In this document: one piece after another, positions 38,100 to 47,329 of the stretch
Position numbering within the stretch: the first letter of the stretch is position 1
Layout: the number at the start of each line of letters is the position of its first letter
Assembly: GCF_008633915.1 (NCBI RefSeq)
Contig: NZ_VJNV01000035.1
Location: 117,876 to 181,875 of the forward strand
Source of the DNA: Campylobacter sp. LR291e
GTDB taxonomy: Bacteria > Campylobacterota > Campylobacteria > Campylobacterales > Campylobacteraceae
Length of the DNA stretch: 64,000 bases
Direction: 5' to 3'
Position numbers and translations under genes: made by a program
The notes under the pieces: model-generated
What the model saw: only the letters and a program-made list of their open reading frames with translations
Told to the model about the DNA's origin: nothing
Databases searched by the model: none

Positions 38100-39332
38100 C
38101 TATCCTTTTTTAACGCCTTCTAATAAATTTTTAAGTATTAATTTTCCTATTTCAACGCCTGGCTGGTCATAGGTATTAATGCCAAGCATTATTCCACAAA
38201 GTGAAGTAAAAAGTTCATAATAATACATTAAATACCCACAATGCCACGCATCAAGCCTTTCAAGTTCTATAACATCCACGCTTAAATTTTCAGCTATTAA
38301 GGCATGCATAGTAGCATCACATTGGGCATTTAATAAATCATGCAAACTTACATTATTGCTTAAAGAATCTAAAAATTTAAAGCAAATATTAGGAATATGT
38401 AAGGATTTTGTAGAATCTTTAATCTTTAAAAAGGTTATAGTTTTATTTTTTGGTCCATCCATTATGAGCTGTAAAAAACTATGCTGGTCCCTTGCCCCTA
38501 TTAATGCAATAGGCGTTAAACCTATCCTTTTATAGCCTTGCTTTTTACCAAGACTTTCAGCAATAAGCTGTATATACCACTCATTAAAGCCCTTAAAGGC
38601 ATCACTATAACTAAATAATACATTGATATTTGCGTTTTTATGCGTACAATAATGATAAGCTTTTTGTAACAGCTCATCTTTTTTATGCTTAAAAAAATCT
38701 TCAAAACAAGCCTTAGCTCCTTGCAAAAGACTATTTGCATTATAGCCACAAAAACAAAGTGGCACAATCCCAACAGCTGAAAGTATGCTAAAACGACCCC
38801 CTACATTATTTGGGATAAAAAAGCATTTAATGCCTAAATTCTCGCTTTCTTTGTGTAGTTTTGAATTTATATCTGTGATAAAGACAAAGTATTTATGAAA
38901 ATCTACTTCTTTTATATTAAAATGTGCGATAATTAATTTAAAAAGTGAAATAACCTCTATGGTAGAACCTGTCTTTGAAGTGATTAAAAAAAGGCTATTT
39001 TCAAGGCTAATTTGTTTTATGATCTCTAAAAAAGAATGAGAAGAGGTATTATCAAGTATAAAAAGTTTTCTATCATTTTGCTTTTCATCAAAAAGCATAT
39101 CTCTTAAAGCCTTTACACCACAGCTAGAACCACCCATTCCAACTAAAACTATGTTTTTAATATGTTCTTTACCTTTGATAAATTCTAAGCTTTCATTAAC
39201 TAAAATTTGACTTGTATCTGTTAAATGATAATACCCCACCTCCCCACTTTTTAACTCATCATTTATGCGACTTGCATAAGCACTTATTGTACTTAGTGGA
39301 AAATTATCAAAATAAAGGGTATTTTTAAACAT
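38100..39332 (-). CDS. pgi: glucose-6-phosphate isomerase
   Basis: Pgi interconverts glucose-6-P and fructose-6-P. The 410-residue protein is the short form found in epsilonproteobacteria. Recognised parts are [21 protein letters not shown] GGS motif, [28 protein letters not shown] and the C-terminal [11 protein letters not shown] with the catalytic region. In Campylobacter it works mainly in gluconeogenesis to feed surface sugars, since glycolysis lacks phosphofructokinase; its pairing with galU agrees. Confidence 0.95.
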   Translation of the reverse strand: MFKNTLYFDNFPLSTISAYASRINDELKSGEVGYYHLTDTSQILVNESLEFIKGKEHIKNIVLVGMGGSSCGVKALRDMLFDEKQNDRKLFILDNTSSHSFLEIIKQISLENSLFLITSKTGSTIEVISLFKLIIAHFNIKEVDFHKYFVFITDINSKLHKESENLGIKCFFIPNNVGGRFSILSAVGIVPLCFCGYNANSLLQGAKACFEDFFKHKKDELLQKAYHYCTHKNANINVLFSYSDAFKGFNEWYIQLIAESLGKKQGYKRIGLTPIALIGARDQHSFLQLIMDGPKNKTITFLKIKDSTKSLHIPNICFKFLDSLSNNVSLHDLLNAQCDATMHALIAENLSVDVIELERLDAWHCGYLMYYYELFTSLCGIMLGINTYDQPGVEIGKLILKNLLEGVKKG

Positions 39333-40146
39333 TTTTTTTGTAAAAATAATTAGTAGCTTCTACAAAGCCATCAAGGCTTCCACAATCAAAACGTTTTCCT
39401 TGAAATTTATAAGCTAAAACCATGCCATTAGTAGCCTGTGCTAAAAGTGCGTCAGTTAGTTGAATTTCTCCACCCTTACCAGCTTTAGTATTTTCTAAAA
39501 TTCCAAAGATATCAGGGGTTAAGATATAACGACCTATGATTGCAAGATTGCTTGGGGCTTCTTCAATGCTTGGCTTTTCAATCATAGAATTTACCATTAT
39601 TAAATTTTCTTCTACCTCGTTTCCACTAATGATTCCATAGTTTCCAACTTGGTCCTTTTCAATCTCCATAACAGCTACTATCGTACAACGATATTTTTCA
39701 AAAATTTTAACCATTTGCCCCATTACACCCACACCTTCTTCATTAACGCATAAATCATCAGCCAAAACAACCCCAAAGGCCTCGTCTCCTACTAGAATTT
39801 TGCCCTTTAAAACAGCATCTCCTAAGCCTTTCATCTCATTTTGTCTAGTAAAGGTAAAAGAACAACGATTAATAAGAGTGCGAATTTCACTTAATAAATA
39901 TTCTTTTTTAGTGCCTGAAATTTGGTGTTCTAACTCATAAGATATATCAAAATAATCCTCTAATGCTCTTTTGCCTCGCCCCGTAATAAAACCCATATTA
40001 TCCATACCAGCTTCTAAGGCCTCGTCAACTCCATAGTGGATTAAAGGCTTTGTTAAAATAGGTAACATTTCCTTAGGTAGTGCTTTTGTTGCTGGTAAAA
40101 AGCGAGTTCCATAACCAGCAGCTGGAAAAATGCAAGTTTTAAGCAT
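39325..40146 (-). CDS. galU: UTP-glucose-1-phosphate uridylyltransferase
   Basis: GalU makes UDP-glucose for surface polysaccharides. The 273-residue protein begins with the nucleotidyltransferase signature PAAGYGTRFLPATKALPKEM and has VLADDLCVNEE (metal-binding Asp pair) and FDCGSLDGFVEATN near the end. It overlaps pgi by 8 nt. Confidence 0.95.
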   Translation of the reverse strand: MLKTCIFPAAGYGTRFLPATKALPKEMLPILTKPLIHYGVDEALEAGMDNMGFITGRGKRALEDYFDISYELEHQISGTKKEYLLSEIRTLINRCSFTFTRQNEMKGLGDAVLKGKILVGDEAFGVVLADDLCVNEEGVGVMGQMVKIFEKYRCTIVAVMEIEKDQVGNYGIISGNEVEENLIMVNSMIEKPSIEEAPSNLAIIGRYILTPDIFGILENTKAGKGGEIQLTDALLAQATNGMVLAYKFQGKRFDCGSLDGFVEATNYFYKKNV

Positions 40147-40191
40147 AATTTATCCTTATGAAAAATCTTTAAAAATTATAACAAATTTAAA

Positions 40192-41085
40192 TCAATGTTT
40201 TATTTTCTTTGAAAAGATATTTATAAAGTAAATTGCTAAAATGGCAAAAAAACAACCTATTATAGTGCTTGTGCTTGGCACCTCATTAAGCACTATAAAG
40301 CTAATTAATAAAGCACTTATAGGCGTGATTAAAACAAAGGAATTTGCCTTTTTTGAACCAAGTTTATGAACGCCATAATAATAAATACTAGTACCAATTA
40401 TAGTAGATAAAAAAGCCAAAGTAAACATAGCTAGCCAAAATTTAAAATCATAAGAAAAAATTTCATAGCTTTGTACTTTAAATAAAAGTGGACTAAAAAT
40501 CAAAAAAGAAATGAGATTAACATAAAAATTTACACTTAAAGCGTTAGTACTGTTTGTTTTGTAAGTTAAAATTGTCCCACCTGACCAAATTAAGGCACAA
40601 CATAAAAAAAGCATATTAAAGGGACCAAAAAGCTCGTTGAATTTGCTAATATCAAATAAAAAAAGCCCTGATATCAAGCCAAGGCAAAGTCCAAAAATTT
40701 CACTTTTTTTAAGTTCTATTTTTTCCTTTTTGATAAGCTTTACATGAAAGATAAAAAATAAATAAGAAAAAATAGGAATCATGGTATTTACAATCACTCC
40801 ACCCCTACCAGATGCCCCGTAATTTAAGGCTGTAAAAAGCAATAAAACATAAAGGCTATTAAAAATTCCAGCCAAAAGAACCCATTTAAAAATATGTCTA
40901 TCTATGCGAAGTTTAATTTTAAAAATAAATGCTAAAAAAATACTGCCTATAAAAACAAAGAAAAATCTCCATAAGGTAACTATATCAGCACTTGTATAGG
41001 ATATTAAAATCTTAGAACTAGCCCAAGAACTACCCCATAAAAACATAGCCAAAACAAGCAAGAAAAAAAGTGTGTATTCTTTCAT
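40192..41085 (-). CDS. EamA/DMT-family transporter
   Basis: The 297-residue protein has about ten hydrophobic helices in two five-helix halves, the EamA drug/metabolite transporter plan. Helix 1 shows the typical FLWGSSWASSKILI. Transport direction and substrate are unknown. It lies between galU and perR with its own short upstream region. Confidence 0.85.
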   Translation of the reverse strand: MKEYTLFFLLVLAMFLWGSSWASSKILISYTSADIVTLWRFFFVFIGSIFLAFIFKIKLRIDRHIFKWVLLAGIFNSLYVLLLFTALNYGASGRGGVIVNTMIPIFSYLFFIFHVKLIKKEKIELKKSEIFGLCLGLISGLFLFDISKFNELFGPFNMLFLCCALIWSGGTILTYKTNSTNALSVNFYVNLISFLIFSPLLFKVQSYEIFSYDFKFWLAMFTLAFLSTIIGTSIYYYGVHKLGSKKANSFVLITPISALLISFIVLNEVPSTSTIIGCFFAILAIYFINIFSKKIKH

Positions 41086-41239
41086 TTTTATACTTAATCT
41101 TAAAATTTAAGCTAGAATAATAGCAAAAATTTAATCATTCTTAATAAAAATTTATTAAAGGATAAAAAATATCTTTTAATATAAACTTATTTTAATATTT
41201 TTTCTATATCATTTTAAAATTAAAAAAAAGGTAAAAATT

Positions 41240-41650
41240 ATGGAATTATTACAAATTTTAAAGTCTTGTGAGCTAAAGGCAACGCCTCAACGTCTTTGCG
41301 TTTTAAAGATTTTAAAAAGGCACGAACACCCAAATATAGATGAACTTTATAGTGAGATTAAAAAAGAGTATCCGTCTATTTCCTTAGCCACTGTTTATAA
41401 AAATCTTAATACCCTGCAAGAACAAGGCTTAGTAGTTGAGATAAATGTAGCCAATCAAAAAACTTGCTATGATATTTATGAAGAAAAGCACATACATATC
41501 ATTTGCCAAAGTTGTGGGCATATTAGCGATATGAGTTTTGAAGAGGCTCAACTTGATGCTTATCAAGAAAAATTAGAGAAAAAAATAGGAAATTTTATAG
41601 AACACTTAGGACTTTGTGCCTATGTGAAAACTTGCAAAAAATGTCAATAA
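41240..41650 (+). CDS. perR: Fur-family peroxide regulator PerR
   Basis: The 136-residue protein is a Fur-family repressor: an N-terminal winged helix (LKATPQRLCVLKILKRHEHPN, SLATVYKNLNTL) and a C-terminal metal domain with a structural zinc site (CQSCGH and CKKC). Short length, DNA-helix residues and the following genes match PerR of C. jejuni, which represses katA and ahpC, and is autoregulated. Fur itself is the alternative. AAAAAGG precedes the ATG. Confidence 0.82.
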   Translation: MELLQILKSCELKATPQRLCVLKILKRHEHPNIDELYSEIKKEYPSISLATVYKNLNTLQEQGLVVEINVANQKTCYDIYEEKHIHIICQSCGHISDMSFEEAQLDAYQEKLEKKIGNFIEHLGLCAYVKTCKKCQ

Positions 41651-41667
41651 GCTTTAAGGAAAAAAGG

Positions 41668-41701
41668 TTAAAATAACGCAATTTATTTTAGGTTATTTTA
41701 A
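41668..41701 (+). promoter_or_regulatory. perfect 10-bp inverted repeat over the next start codon
   Basis: Arms TTAAAATAAC (41668-41677) and GTTATTTTAA (41692-41701) are perfectly complementary with a 14-nt loop. The right arm covers the space between the AGG ribosome site (41690-41692) and the first base of the ATG at 41701. It can act as a perR terminator, a translation-blocking hairpin, or a protein-binding palindrome. Confidence 0.5.
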
Positions 41702-42900
41702 TGGTTTATGAAATTCAAAAGATTTTTTTGCTTAATGATTTTTCTTTGATTACAAATTTAAATAAAGATGGAATTAACTTTAAAACTTGTAATATTAACT
41801 TTTTTTATACAAAAATTTCTAAAAATGAAAGTTTGAAATTTTACAAGATTGATGATAAATACTTTAAAAAACATATCTTTGAAGGCGATTTTTTAGAAGA
41901 AGAAAGAAACCAAATAACAAAAAAGGAATTTAAAGACGCTAAGAAAAATGCTCTTACAAAGCCTTTAAATAAAATAAGCTATATGTTTAATTTTTGTTCT
42001 TTTAAGGCTTTTATTGAAGTTTATGAGAGTTTAAATCTTTGTTTATTGCGTGTATTTTTTTCAAATTTAAAGGATAGTGAAAATTTTAGTTTGCCTAGTG
42101 AATTTAAGGCAAAAAAGAAATTAAGCTTAAATGAGTTTTGTTCTAAAAAATTAAGCTTATATGGAAATGAGTTTATAGACTTTGACATAGACAAATGCTT
42201 TAAAATAATAGAAAAAAATCAAAATTTCACCCTAAATTTTCCAAGTTCAATTAAGGCCTTTGATGGTTTTAGAATCTTTTTATTTTACCTTTTTAAAAAG
42301 CTTAAATTTTTTTGGAGTACTTCTTTGCAAGAAAAAAAAGAAGAAGATTTTGCAAATTTGCAATTATACGCAAAGAAGCTTTTTATCGTTCTTTCAAGCT
42401 TTGATGATATCTTTGATAAAAGATTAAGTCAAAACTTAGCACTTAAATTTAAAGACCTAGCTCAAAAAACAAAAAGCATTTTAAATCAAAATGAAAAAAA
42501 AGAAGAGGCCCTGCTTTTTTTGCTAAGTTCTGATAATTTAAATGACTTATTTAGTGATTTTGATACCTTTATAAAAGAGGGTTTGTTTTACGAGGGACAA
42601 AAAAAGGATTATTTTTTTAAGAATTTAATAGCCTTGCAAATTCGTAAAAAATTGATTATTTTCAAAAAGACCCTTAAGGATGATATAAATTTTGACCTAG
42701 AATTTAAATATAGTGAGTTAAAAATTTTACTTGAATTTTTTGCTTATTTTTTTGATTTAAAAAGTTTAAATAAACTGCATAAAAAATATTTTTCAAAAAG
42801 TATGAAAAAATTTTTAAATAAAATGCAAACTAGGCAAGATAAGTTTTTTACTCTCATTAGCAAAACAAATAAATATTTAAGAATTTACAAGGGACTTTAA
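41701..42900 (+). CDS. CYTH-CHAD-like protein
   Basis: The 399-residue protein begins MVYEIQKIFLLND, resembling the EIERKFLL opening of CYTH domains; the segment FEGDFLEEERNQITKKEFKD and later TKPLNKISY also fit. The second half (FRIFLFYLFKKLKFFWSTSL and later helices) resembles a CHAD domain, a helical polyphosphate-binding unit. The catalytic ExExK of CYTH is only partly kept (E4, Q6, K7), so activity on triphosphates is doubtful. Lys-rich throughout. It overlaps ubiE by 1 nt. Confidence 0.5.
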   Translation: MVYEIQKIFLLNDFSLITNLNKDGINFKTCNINFFYTKISKNESLKFYKIDDKYFKKHIFEGDFLEEERNQITKKEFKDAKKNALTKPLNKISYMFNFCSFKAFIEVYESLNLCLLRVFFSNLKDSENFSLPSEFKAKKKLSLNEFCSKKLSLYGNEFIDFDIDKCFKIIEKNQNFTLNFPSSIKAFDGFRIFLFYLFKKLKFFWSTSLQEKKEEDFANLQLYAKKLFIVLSSFDDIFDKRLSQNLALKFKDLAQKTKSILNQNEKKEEALLFLLSSDNLNDLFSDFDTFIKEGLFYEGQKKDYFFKNLIALQIRKKLIIFKKTLKDDINFDLEFKYSELKILLEFFAYFFDLKSLNKLHKKYFSKSMKKFLNKMQTRQDKFFTLISKTNKYLRIYKGL

Positions 42901-43607
42901 TGCAAAAGCAAGATAAAATCATACAAATGTTTAATCAAATCGCACCGACTTATGATAAAGCAAATAGAATTTTAAGTTTTGGCATTGATATAAGTTGGAG
43001 AAAAAAGGCTTGTAATAGGGTCTTAAAATTATATGAAAAAGATGATTTACATATCATAGATGTAGCCTGTGGAACGGGGGATATGATAGCCATTTGGCAA
43101 GAAAGTGTAAAAAAATTAGGTAAAAAAATAAGTTCTTTACGTGGAGTTGACCCAAGTAGTGCTATGTTAAGTGTTGCAAGTAAAAAATTTGAAGATATAG
43201 AATTTATCGAGGCTATGGCACAAAATTTACCTTTAAAAAGCGAAAGTGCTGATATTATGAGTATAAGCTATGGAATTCGCAATGTTGTAGATAGAAAAGA
43301 GGCCTTAACTGAATTTGCCAGGGTTTTATCAAAAAATGGAATTTTTTTAGTATTAGAGTTTACAAAACGCGAAAAGGGTGGCTTTATAGCTATGTGTAGG
43401 GACTTTTATCTAAAAAATATTTTGCCAAATTTAGGTGCTTTTATAAGTAAAAATAAAAATGCTTATGAATATTTGCCAAATTCCATTGATGAATTTTTAA
43501 GTGAAAATGAATTTATCGAAGAACTTAAATCAATAGGCTTTGAAATTTTAGAAACTAAAAATTTTAGTTTTGGCATAAGTTCTATGTTTATAGCGAGAAA
43601 AAAATGA
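42900..43607 (+). CDS. ubiE: demethylmenaquinone/ubiquinone C-methyltransferase
   Basis: UbiE/MenG makes menaquinone from demethylmenaquinone using AdoMet. The 235-residue protein has IAPTYDKANRILSFGIDISWR, the AdoMet loop IIDVACGTGDMIAIW and the family motif SISYGIRNVVDR. Epsilonproteobacteria use menaquinone, so that is the likely substrate. It overlaps xseA by 4 nt. Confidence 0.95.
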   Translation: MQKQDKIIQMFNQIAPTYDKANRILSFGIDISWRKKACNRVLKLYEKDDLHIIDVACGTGDMIAIWQESVKKLGKKISSLRGVDPSSAMLSVASKKFEDIEFIEAMAQNLPLKSESADIMSISYGIRNVVDRKEALTEFARVLSKNGIFLVLEFTKREKGGFIAMCRDFYLKNILPNLGAFISKNKNAYEYLPNSIDEFLSENEFIEELKSIGFEILETKNFSFGISSMFIARKK

Positions 43608-44761
43608 CAGTTAGTGAGCTTAATCAAAGGGCAAAAAGCTACTTAGAATCAAATTTTAATAACATAAATTTACAAGGCGAGGTTTCTAAGTTTACAATCC
43701 ATTCTTCAAATCACTGGTATTTTACCTTAAAAGATAAAGAATCTAGCATTAGTTGCGTAATGTTTAGTTCTCTTAATTATAAAATGGATTTTGTACCTAG
43801 TATTGGTGAGTTATTAGAACTTAATGGAAAATTGAGTGTTTATCCAGCAAGTGGAACCTATCAATTTGTAGTTTCACATATACAAAAGGCGGGCAATGGC
43901 GAGTTAGAGGCTCGTTTTTTAGCCCTTAAAAAAAGATTAGAAAAAGAAGGGCTTTTTGAGAAAAAACAAGCCTTGCCAAAATTTCCAAAAAGCATAGGAA
44001 TAATTACTTCAAAGACCTCGGCAGCATTGCAAGATATGTTAAAAATCATAAGGCAAAAAAATAATTTTTTATCAAAAATTTATATTTTTAACTCCCTAAC
44101 TCAAGGAAACGAGGCCCCAAATTCTTTGATAAAAGCACTTCAAAAGGCTGATAATTTTAATCTTGATTTAATCATTATAGCAAGAGGAGGAGGTAGCAGG
44201 GAAGACTTATTTTGCTTTAATGATGAAACTTTGGCTAGAGAAATTTTTAAGGCTAAAACACCTATAATTTCAGCTATTGGGCATGAGATTGACTATGTGA
44301 TTAGCGATTTTGTAGCTGATTATAGGTCACCAACTCCAAGTGCTGCTATAAATGTGGCAATTACTTCAAGGGATGACTTAGAACAAGGCTTAGATTTAAT
44401 GTATAATAATTTAGACAATGTTTTTAAAATTTTCATTAAAAAAAGAGAAAGTGAACTTGCAAATTTATGGAAATTTTTCAAGGTTAATTCTTTGCCAAAG
44501 AGTATACAAGCACAATTAAACTACAATGAAAATTTATTTAAACAAATGAAATGTGCAATAAATAACAAGCTTAAACAAACAGAATTTAAACTTGAAAGCT
44601 TAGAAAATGCCTTTTTGCAATATGAAAGCTTTTTTAAAAAAAGCAAGGATTTAATATCCATTACAAAAAATGGCAAGGTGCTAAATTTAAGTAAGTTAAA
44701 AACAGGCGATGAGATAGAACTTCACTCACAAAATGAGCATAAAAAGGCTAAAATTTTATAA
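43604..44761 (+). CDS. xseA: exodeoxyribonuclease VII large subunit
   Basis: XseA is the large subunit of a single-strand exonuclease used in repair. The 385-residue protein has an N-terminal OB fold (LQGEVSKFTIHSSNHWYFTLKD) and the central domain with PKSIGIITSKTSAALQD, IIIARGGGSREDLFCFND and ISAIGHEIDYVISDFVADYR SPTPSAA-type motif. Length is slightly below that of E. coli, as usual here. It is followed by serC. Confidence 0.96.
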   Translation: MTVSELNQRAKSYLESNFNNINLQGEVSKFTIHSSNHWYFTLKDKESSISCVMFSSLNYKMDFVPSIGELLELNGKLSVYPASGTYQFVVSHIQKAGNGELEARFLALKKRLEKEGLFEKKQALPKFPKSIGIITSKTSAALQDMLKIIRQKNNFLSKIYIFNSLTQGNEAPNSLIKALQKADNFNLDLIIIARGGGSREDLFCFNDETLAREIFKAKTPIISAIGHEIDYVISDFVADYRSPTPSAAINVAITSRDDLEQGLDLMYNNLDNVFKIFIKKRESELANLWKFFKVNSLPKSIQAQLNYNENLFKQMKCAINNKLKQTEFKLESLENAFLQYESFFKKSKDLISITKNGKVLNLSKLKTGDEIELHSQNEHKKAKIL

Positions 44762-44770
44762 GGAGAAAAG

Positions 44771-45844
44771 ATGAGAAAAATTAATTTTAGTGCAGGTCCT
44801 TCTACCCTGCCAGTTAGCATTTTAAAACAGGCACAAGAAGAATTATTTGATTATCAAAAACAAGGTTTTTCTATAATGGAGATTAGCCATAGGACAAAAA
44901 TCTTTGAAGAGGTGCATTTTAGTGCTATGCATGGGGCTAAAAAATTATATGGCTTGGGAGATGATTATGAAGTGCTTTTCATACAAGGAGGTGCTAGTTT
45001 ACAATTTGCCATGGTGCCTATGAATTTAGCAAATAATGGCGTGTGTGAGTATGCAAACACTGGCATTTGGACTAAAAAGGCCTTAAAAGAAGCAAGTATT
45101 TTAAATATAAATCACAATATAGTAGCAAGTAGCGAAAATGAAAACTTTAGCTATATCCCTGAGATTAAATTTAGCGATAATGCTGATTATGCTTATATTT
45201 GTTCAAATAACACTATATATGGTACCCAGTATAAAAACTTGCCTCAAACAAAGGCTCCCTTAATCATAGATGCATCAAGTGACTTTTTCTCAAAAAAACT
45301 TGATTTTAAAAATATCGGTCTTTTATATGGAGGGGTGCAAAAAAACGCTGGAATTTCTGGCCTTGCTTGCGTTATCATTAGAAAGGATATGATTAAAAGA
45401 TGTAAAAATAAAAATATACCAAGCATGTTAAAATACTCAACTTATAGCGAAAATCAATCCTTATTTAATACCCCGCCAACCTTTGCTATTTATATGTTTA
45501 ATCTTGAAATGAAGTGGCTTTTATCAATAGGTGGACTTGATAAGATTAATAAAATCAACGAAGAAAAGGCTAAAATGCTTTATGATTGCATAGATGAAAG
45601 TAATGGCTTTTATAAGGGTCATGCTAGAAAAGATAGTAGGTCTTTAATGAATGTTAGCTTTAATATACCAGAAAATAAAGACTTAGAGGCAATCTTTGTA
45701 AAAGAAGCAGAATATAATAACATGATAGGATTAAAAGGACATAGACTGCTTGGTGGCATTAGGGCTAGTATTTACAATGCCTTAACCTTGCAAGATGTAA
45801 AAACACTATGCGAATTTATGAAAGAATTTGCTAAAAAGGCTTAA
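44771..45844 (+). CDS. serC: phosphoserine aminotransferase
   Basis: SerC makes phosphoserine from 3-phosphohydroxypyruvate with PLP. The 357-residue protein starts [15 protein letters not shown] and carries the PLP lysine in [12 protein letters not shown]. The C-terminal [17 protein letters not shown] is the conserved phosphate-binding segment. AAGGAG stands before the ATG. It is the last housekeeping gene before the accessory island. Confidence 0.96.
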   Translation: MRKINFSAGPSTLPVSILKQAQEELFDYQKQGFSIMEISHRTKIFEEVHFSAMHGAKKLYGLGDDYEVLFIQGGASLQFAMVPMNLANNGVCEYANTGIWTKKALKEASILNINHNIVASSENENFSYIPEIKFSDNADYAYICSNNTIYGTQYKNLPQTKAPLIIDASSDFFSKKLDFKNIGLLYGGVQKNAGISGLACVIIRKDMIKRCKNKNIPSMLKYSTYSENQSLFNTPPTFAIYMFNLEMKWLLSIGGLDKINKINEEKAKMLYDCIDESNGFYKGHARKDSRSLMNVSFNIPENKDLEAIFVKEAEYNNMIGLKGHRLLGGIRASIYNALTLQDVKTLCEFMKEFAKKA

Positions 45845-45846
45845 AA

Positions 45847-46554
45847 ATGAAAGCTGTTTTAACTACCTTGCTAGAAGAAAAAAAGCTTTTTATAAAAAAT
45901 TGTTTGTATGATTATACACAGGTAAATTTTACCTATCATTCTAATAAGATTGAGGGTTGTCAGCTTGATTTTTATCAGGTGGCTGAGCTTTTTGATAAGG
46001 ATTTTTTTACTAGTGATAATGCCCAGATTATTAAATTAAACGATATTTTTGAAACTATTAATCACTTTAAAGCCTTTGATTTTATACTAGATAATATCAC
46101 AAATAATCTAAGCATTGAATTTATAAAAGAACTTCATTTTATAATAAAGCAAAATTGCTACAATGCAAAGGTTATAGGTGATTTTAAGCAGTGCGAAAAT
46201 ATAATGGGAAATATTAGAACCACCCCTGTAAAACTCGTACAAGCCGAGCTTGAAAAGCTTTTAGATGAGTATAATAAAAAGCAAATAGACTTAAATGGTA
46301 TAATAGATTTTCATTATAAATTCGAACGCGTACACCCCTTTGAAGATGGCAATGGCAGGGTAGGACGTTTGTTAATGTTTAAAGAATGTCTAAAAAATAA
46401 TATCATGCCCTTTATTATAAAAGATGAGATTAAAACGCTTTATTATAGGGGTTTAAGCGAGTATATTAATAATAAAAATTTTTTAAGACAAACTTGTTTA
46501 TCTTGTCAAAATGATTATAAGATTATTTTTAAAGAATTTGAGATTATAGAGTAA
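45847..46554 (+). CDS. Fic-family protein (class II type)
   Basis: Fic enzymes transfer AMP or related groups from nucleotides to proteins. The 235-residue protein has the full catalytic motif HPFEDGNGRVGR at 163-174 (His163). An inhibitory motif of the S/T-x3-E-G/N form is seen N-terminally (SNKIEG at 32-37), which puts the protein in class II, with its own regulatory helix. The target is unknown. It starts 2 nt after serC and lies next to restriction-modification remnants. Confidence 0.9.
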   Translation: MKAVLTTLLEEKKLFIKNCLYDYTQVNFTYHSNKIEGCQLDFYQVAELFDKDFFTSDNAQIIKLNDIFETINHFKAFDFILDNITNNLSIEFIKELHFIIKQNCYNAKVIGDFKQCENIMGNIRTTPVKLVQAELEKLLDEYNKKQIDLNGIIDFHYKFERVHPFEDGNGRVGRLLMFKECLKNNIMPFIIKDEIKTLYYRGLSEYINNKNFLRQTCLSCQNDYKIIFKEFEIIE

Positions 46555-46561
46555 TTAAGTA

Positions 46562-47327
46562 ATAAAACCATTTTTTAGCTTTGAAAATATATTTCTTTAT
46601 AATGATAATGTTTTAAATAAAAATCTTATATCGCCAAATTTGCTTGATTTAATCATTACCTCCCCACCTTATAATGTAGGCATTGAATATGGCTTAGATG
46701 ATGATACAAAGGATTATAATGCTTATTTAAAATGGTCTTGCAAGTGGATTAAAAATTGTTATTTTTGGTTAAAAAGTGGTGGTAGATTTTGCCTCAATAT
46801 ACCCCTTGATAAAAATAAAGGAGGCCAGCAAAGCGTGGAAGCTGACCTTACTCAAATTGCTAAAAAAATAGGTTTTAAATATCATAGTAGCATTATTTGG
46901 AACGAAGGAAACATTTCAAGGCGTACGGCTTGGGGAAGTTGGCTAAATGCTAGTGCACCTGATGTTATAGCACCTGTAGAACTTATAGTTGTACTTTACA
47001 AAGATGAATGGAAAAAGCAAAATAAGGGGATAAGTACTATAACAAAGGATGAATTTATGGCTTGGACAAATGGCTTATGGTGTTTTAATGGAGAATCTAA
47101 AAAACGTATAGGACACCCAGCACCCTTTCCAAGAGAACTTCCAAAAAGGTGCATAAAGCTTTTTTTCATACAAGAATGATTTAGTATGCGACCCATTTAG
47201 TGGAAGTGGTACTACAATGATAGAAGCCTATAATAACGATAGGAAATTTATAGGAATTGAACTTGATGAGAAGTGTTGCAAGTTATCTAAGCAAAGATTT
47301 GAAAATTCTATGCAAATAATTAAATAA
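46562..47327 (+). pseudogene. broken beta-class DNA methyltransferase
   Basis: A methyltransferase frame lies here: KPFFSFENIFLYNDNVL, motif IV DLIITSPPYNVGIEYG and, 170 codons later, DPFSGSGTT. The two halves are in different frames. The break is at a run of seven T (47160-47166): with six T the reading KLFSYKNDLVCDPFSGSGTT is continuous to the stop at 47327. There is also no ATG, GTG or TTG at the natural N-terminus; the first plausible codon is ATA 46562, followed by KPFF, and TTG 46640 would remove the N-terminus. Counting one T fewer the gene is 255 codons. It is probably inactive, or the T run could be slippery or a sequencing error. Confidence 0.75.
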
Positions 47328-47329
47328 AA

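Noticed and set aside
47160..47166. T7 run as a proven phase-variation switch
   Set aside because: Campylobacter switches are usually G/C tracts of eight or more; T7 is short and the same gene also lacks a start codon.
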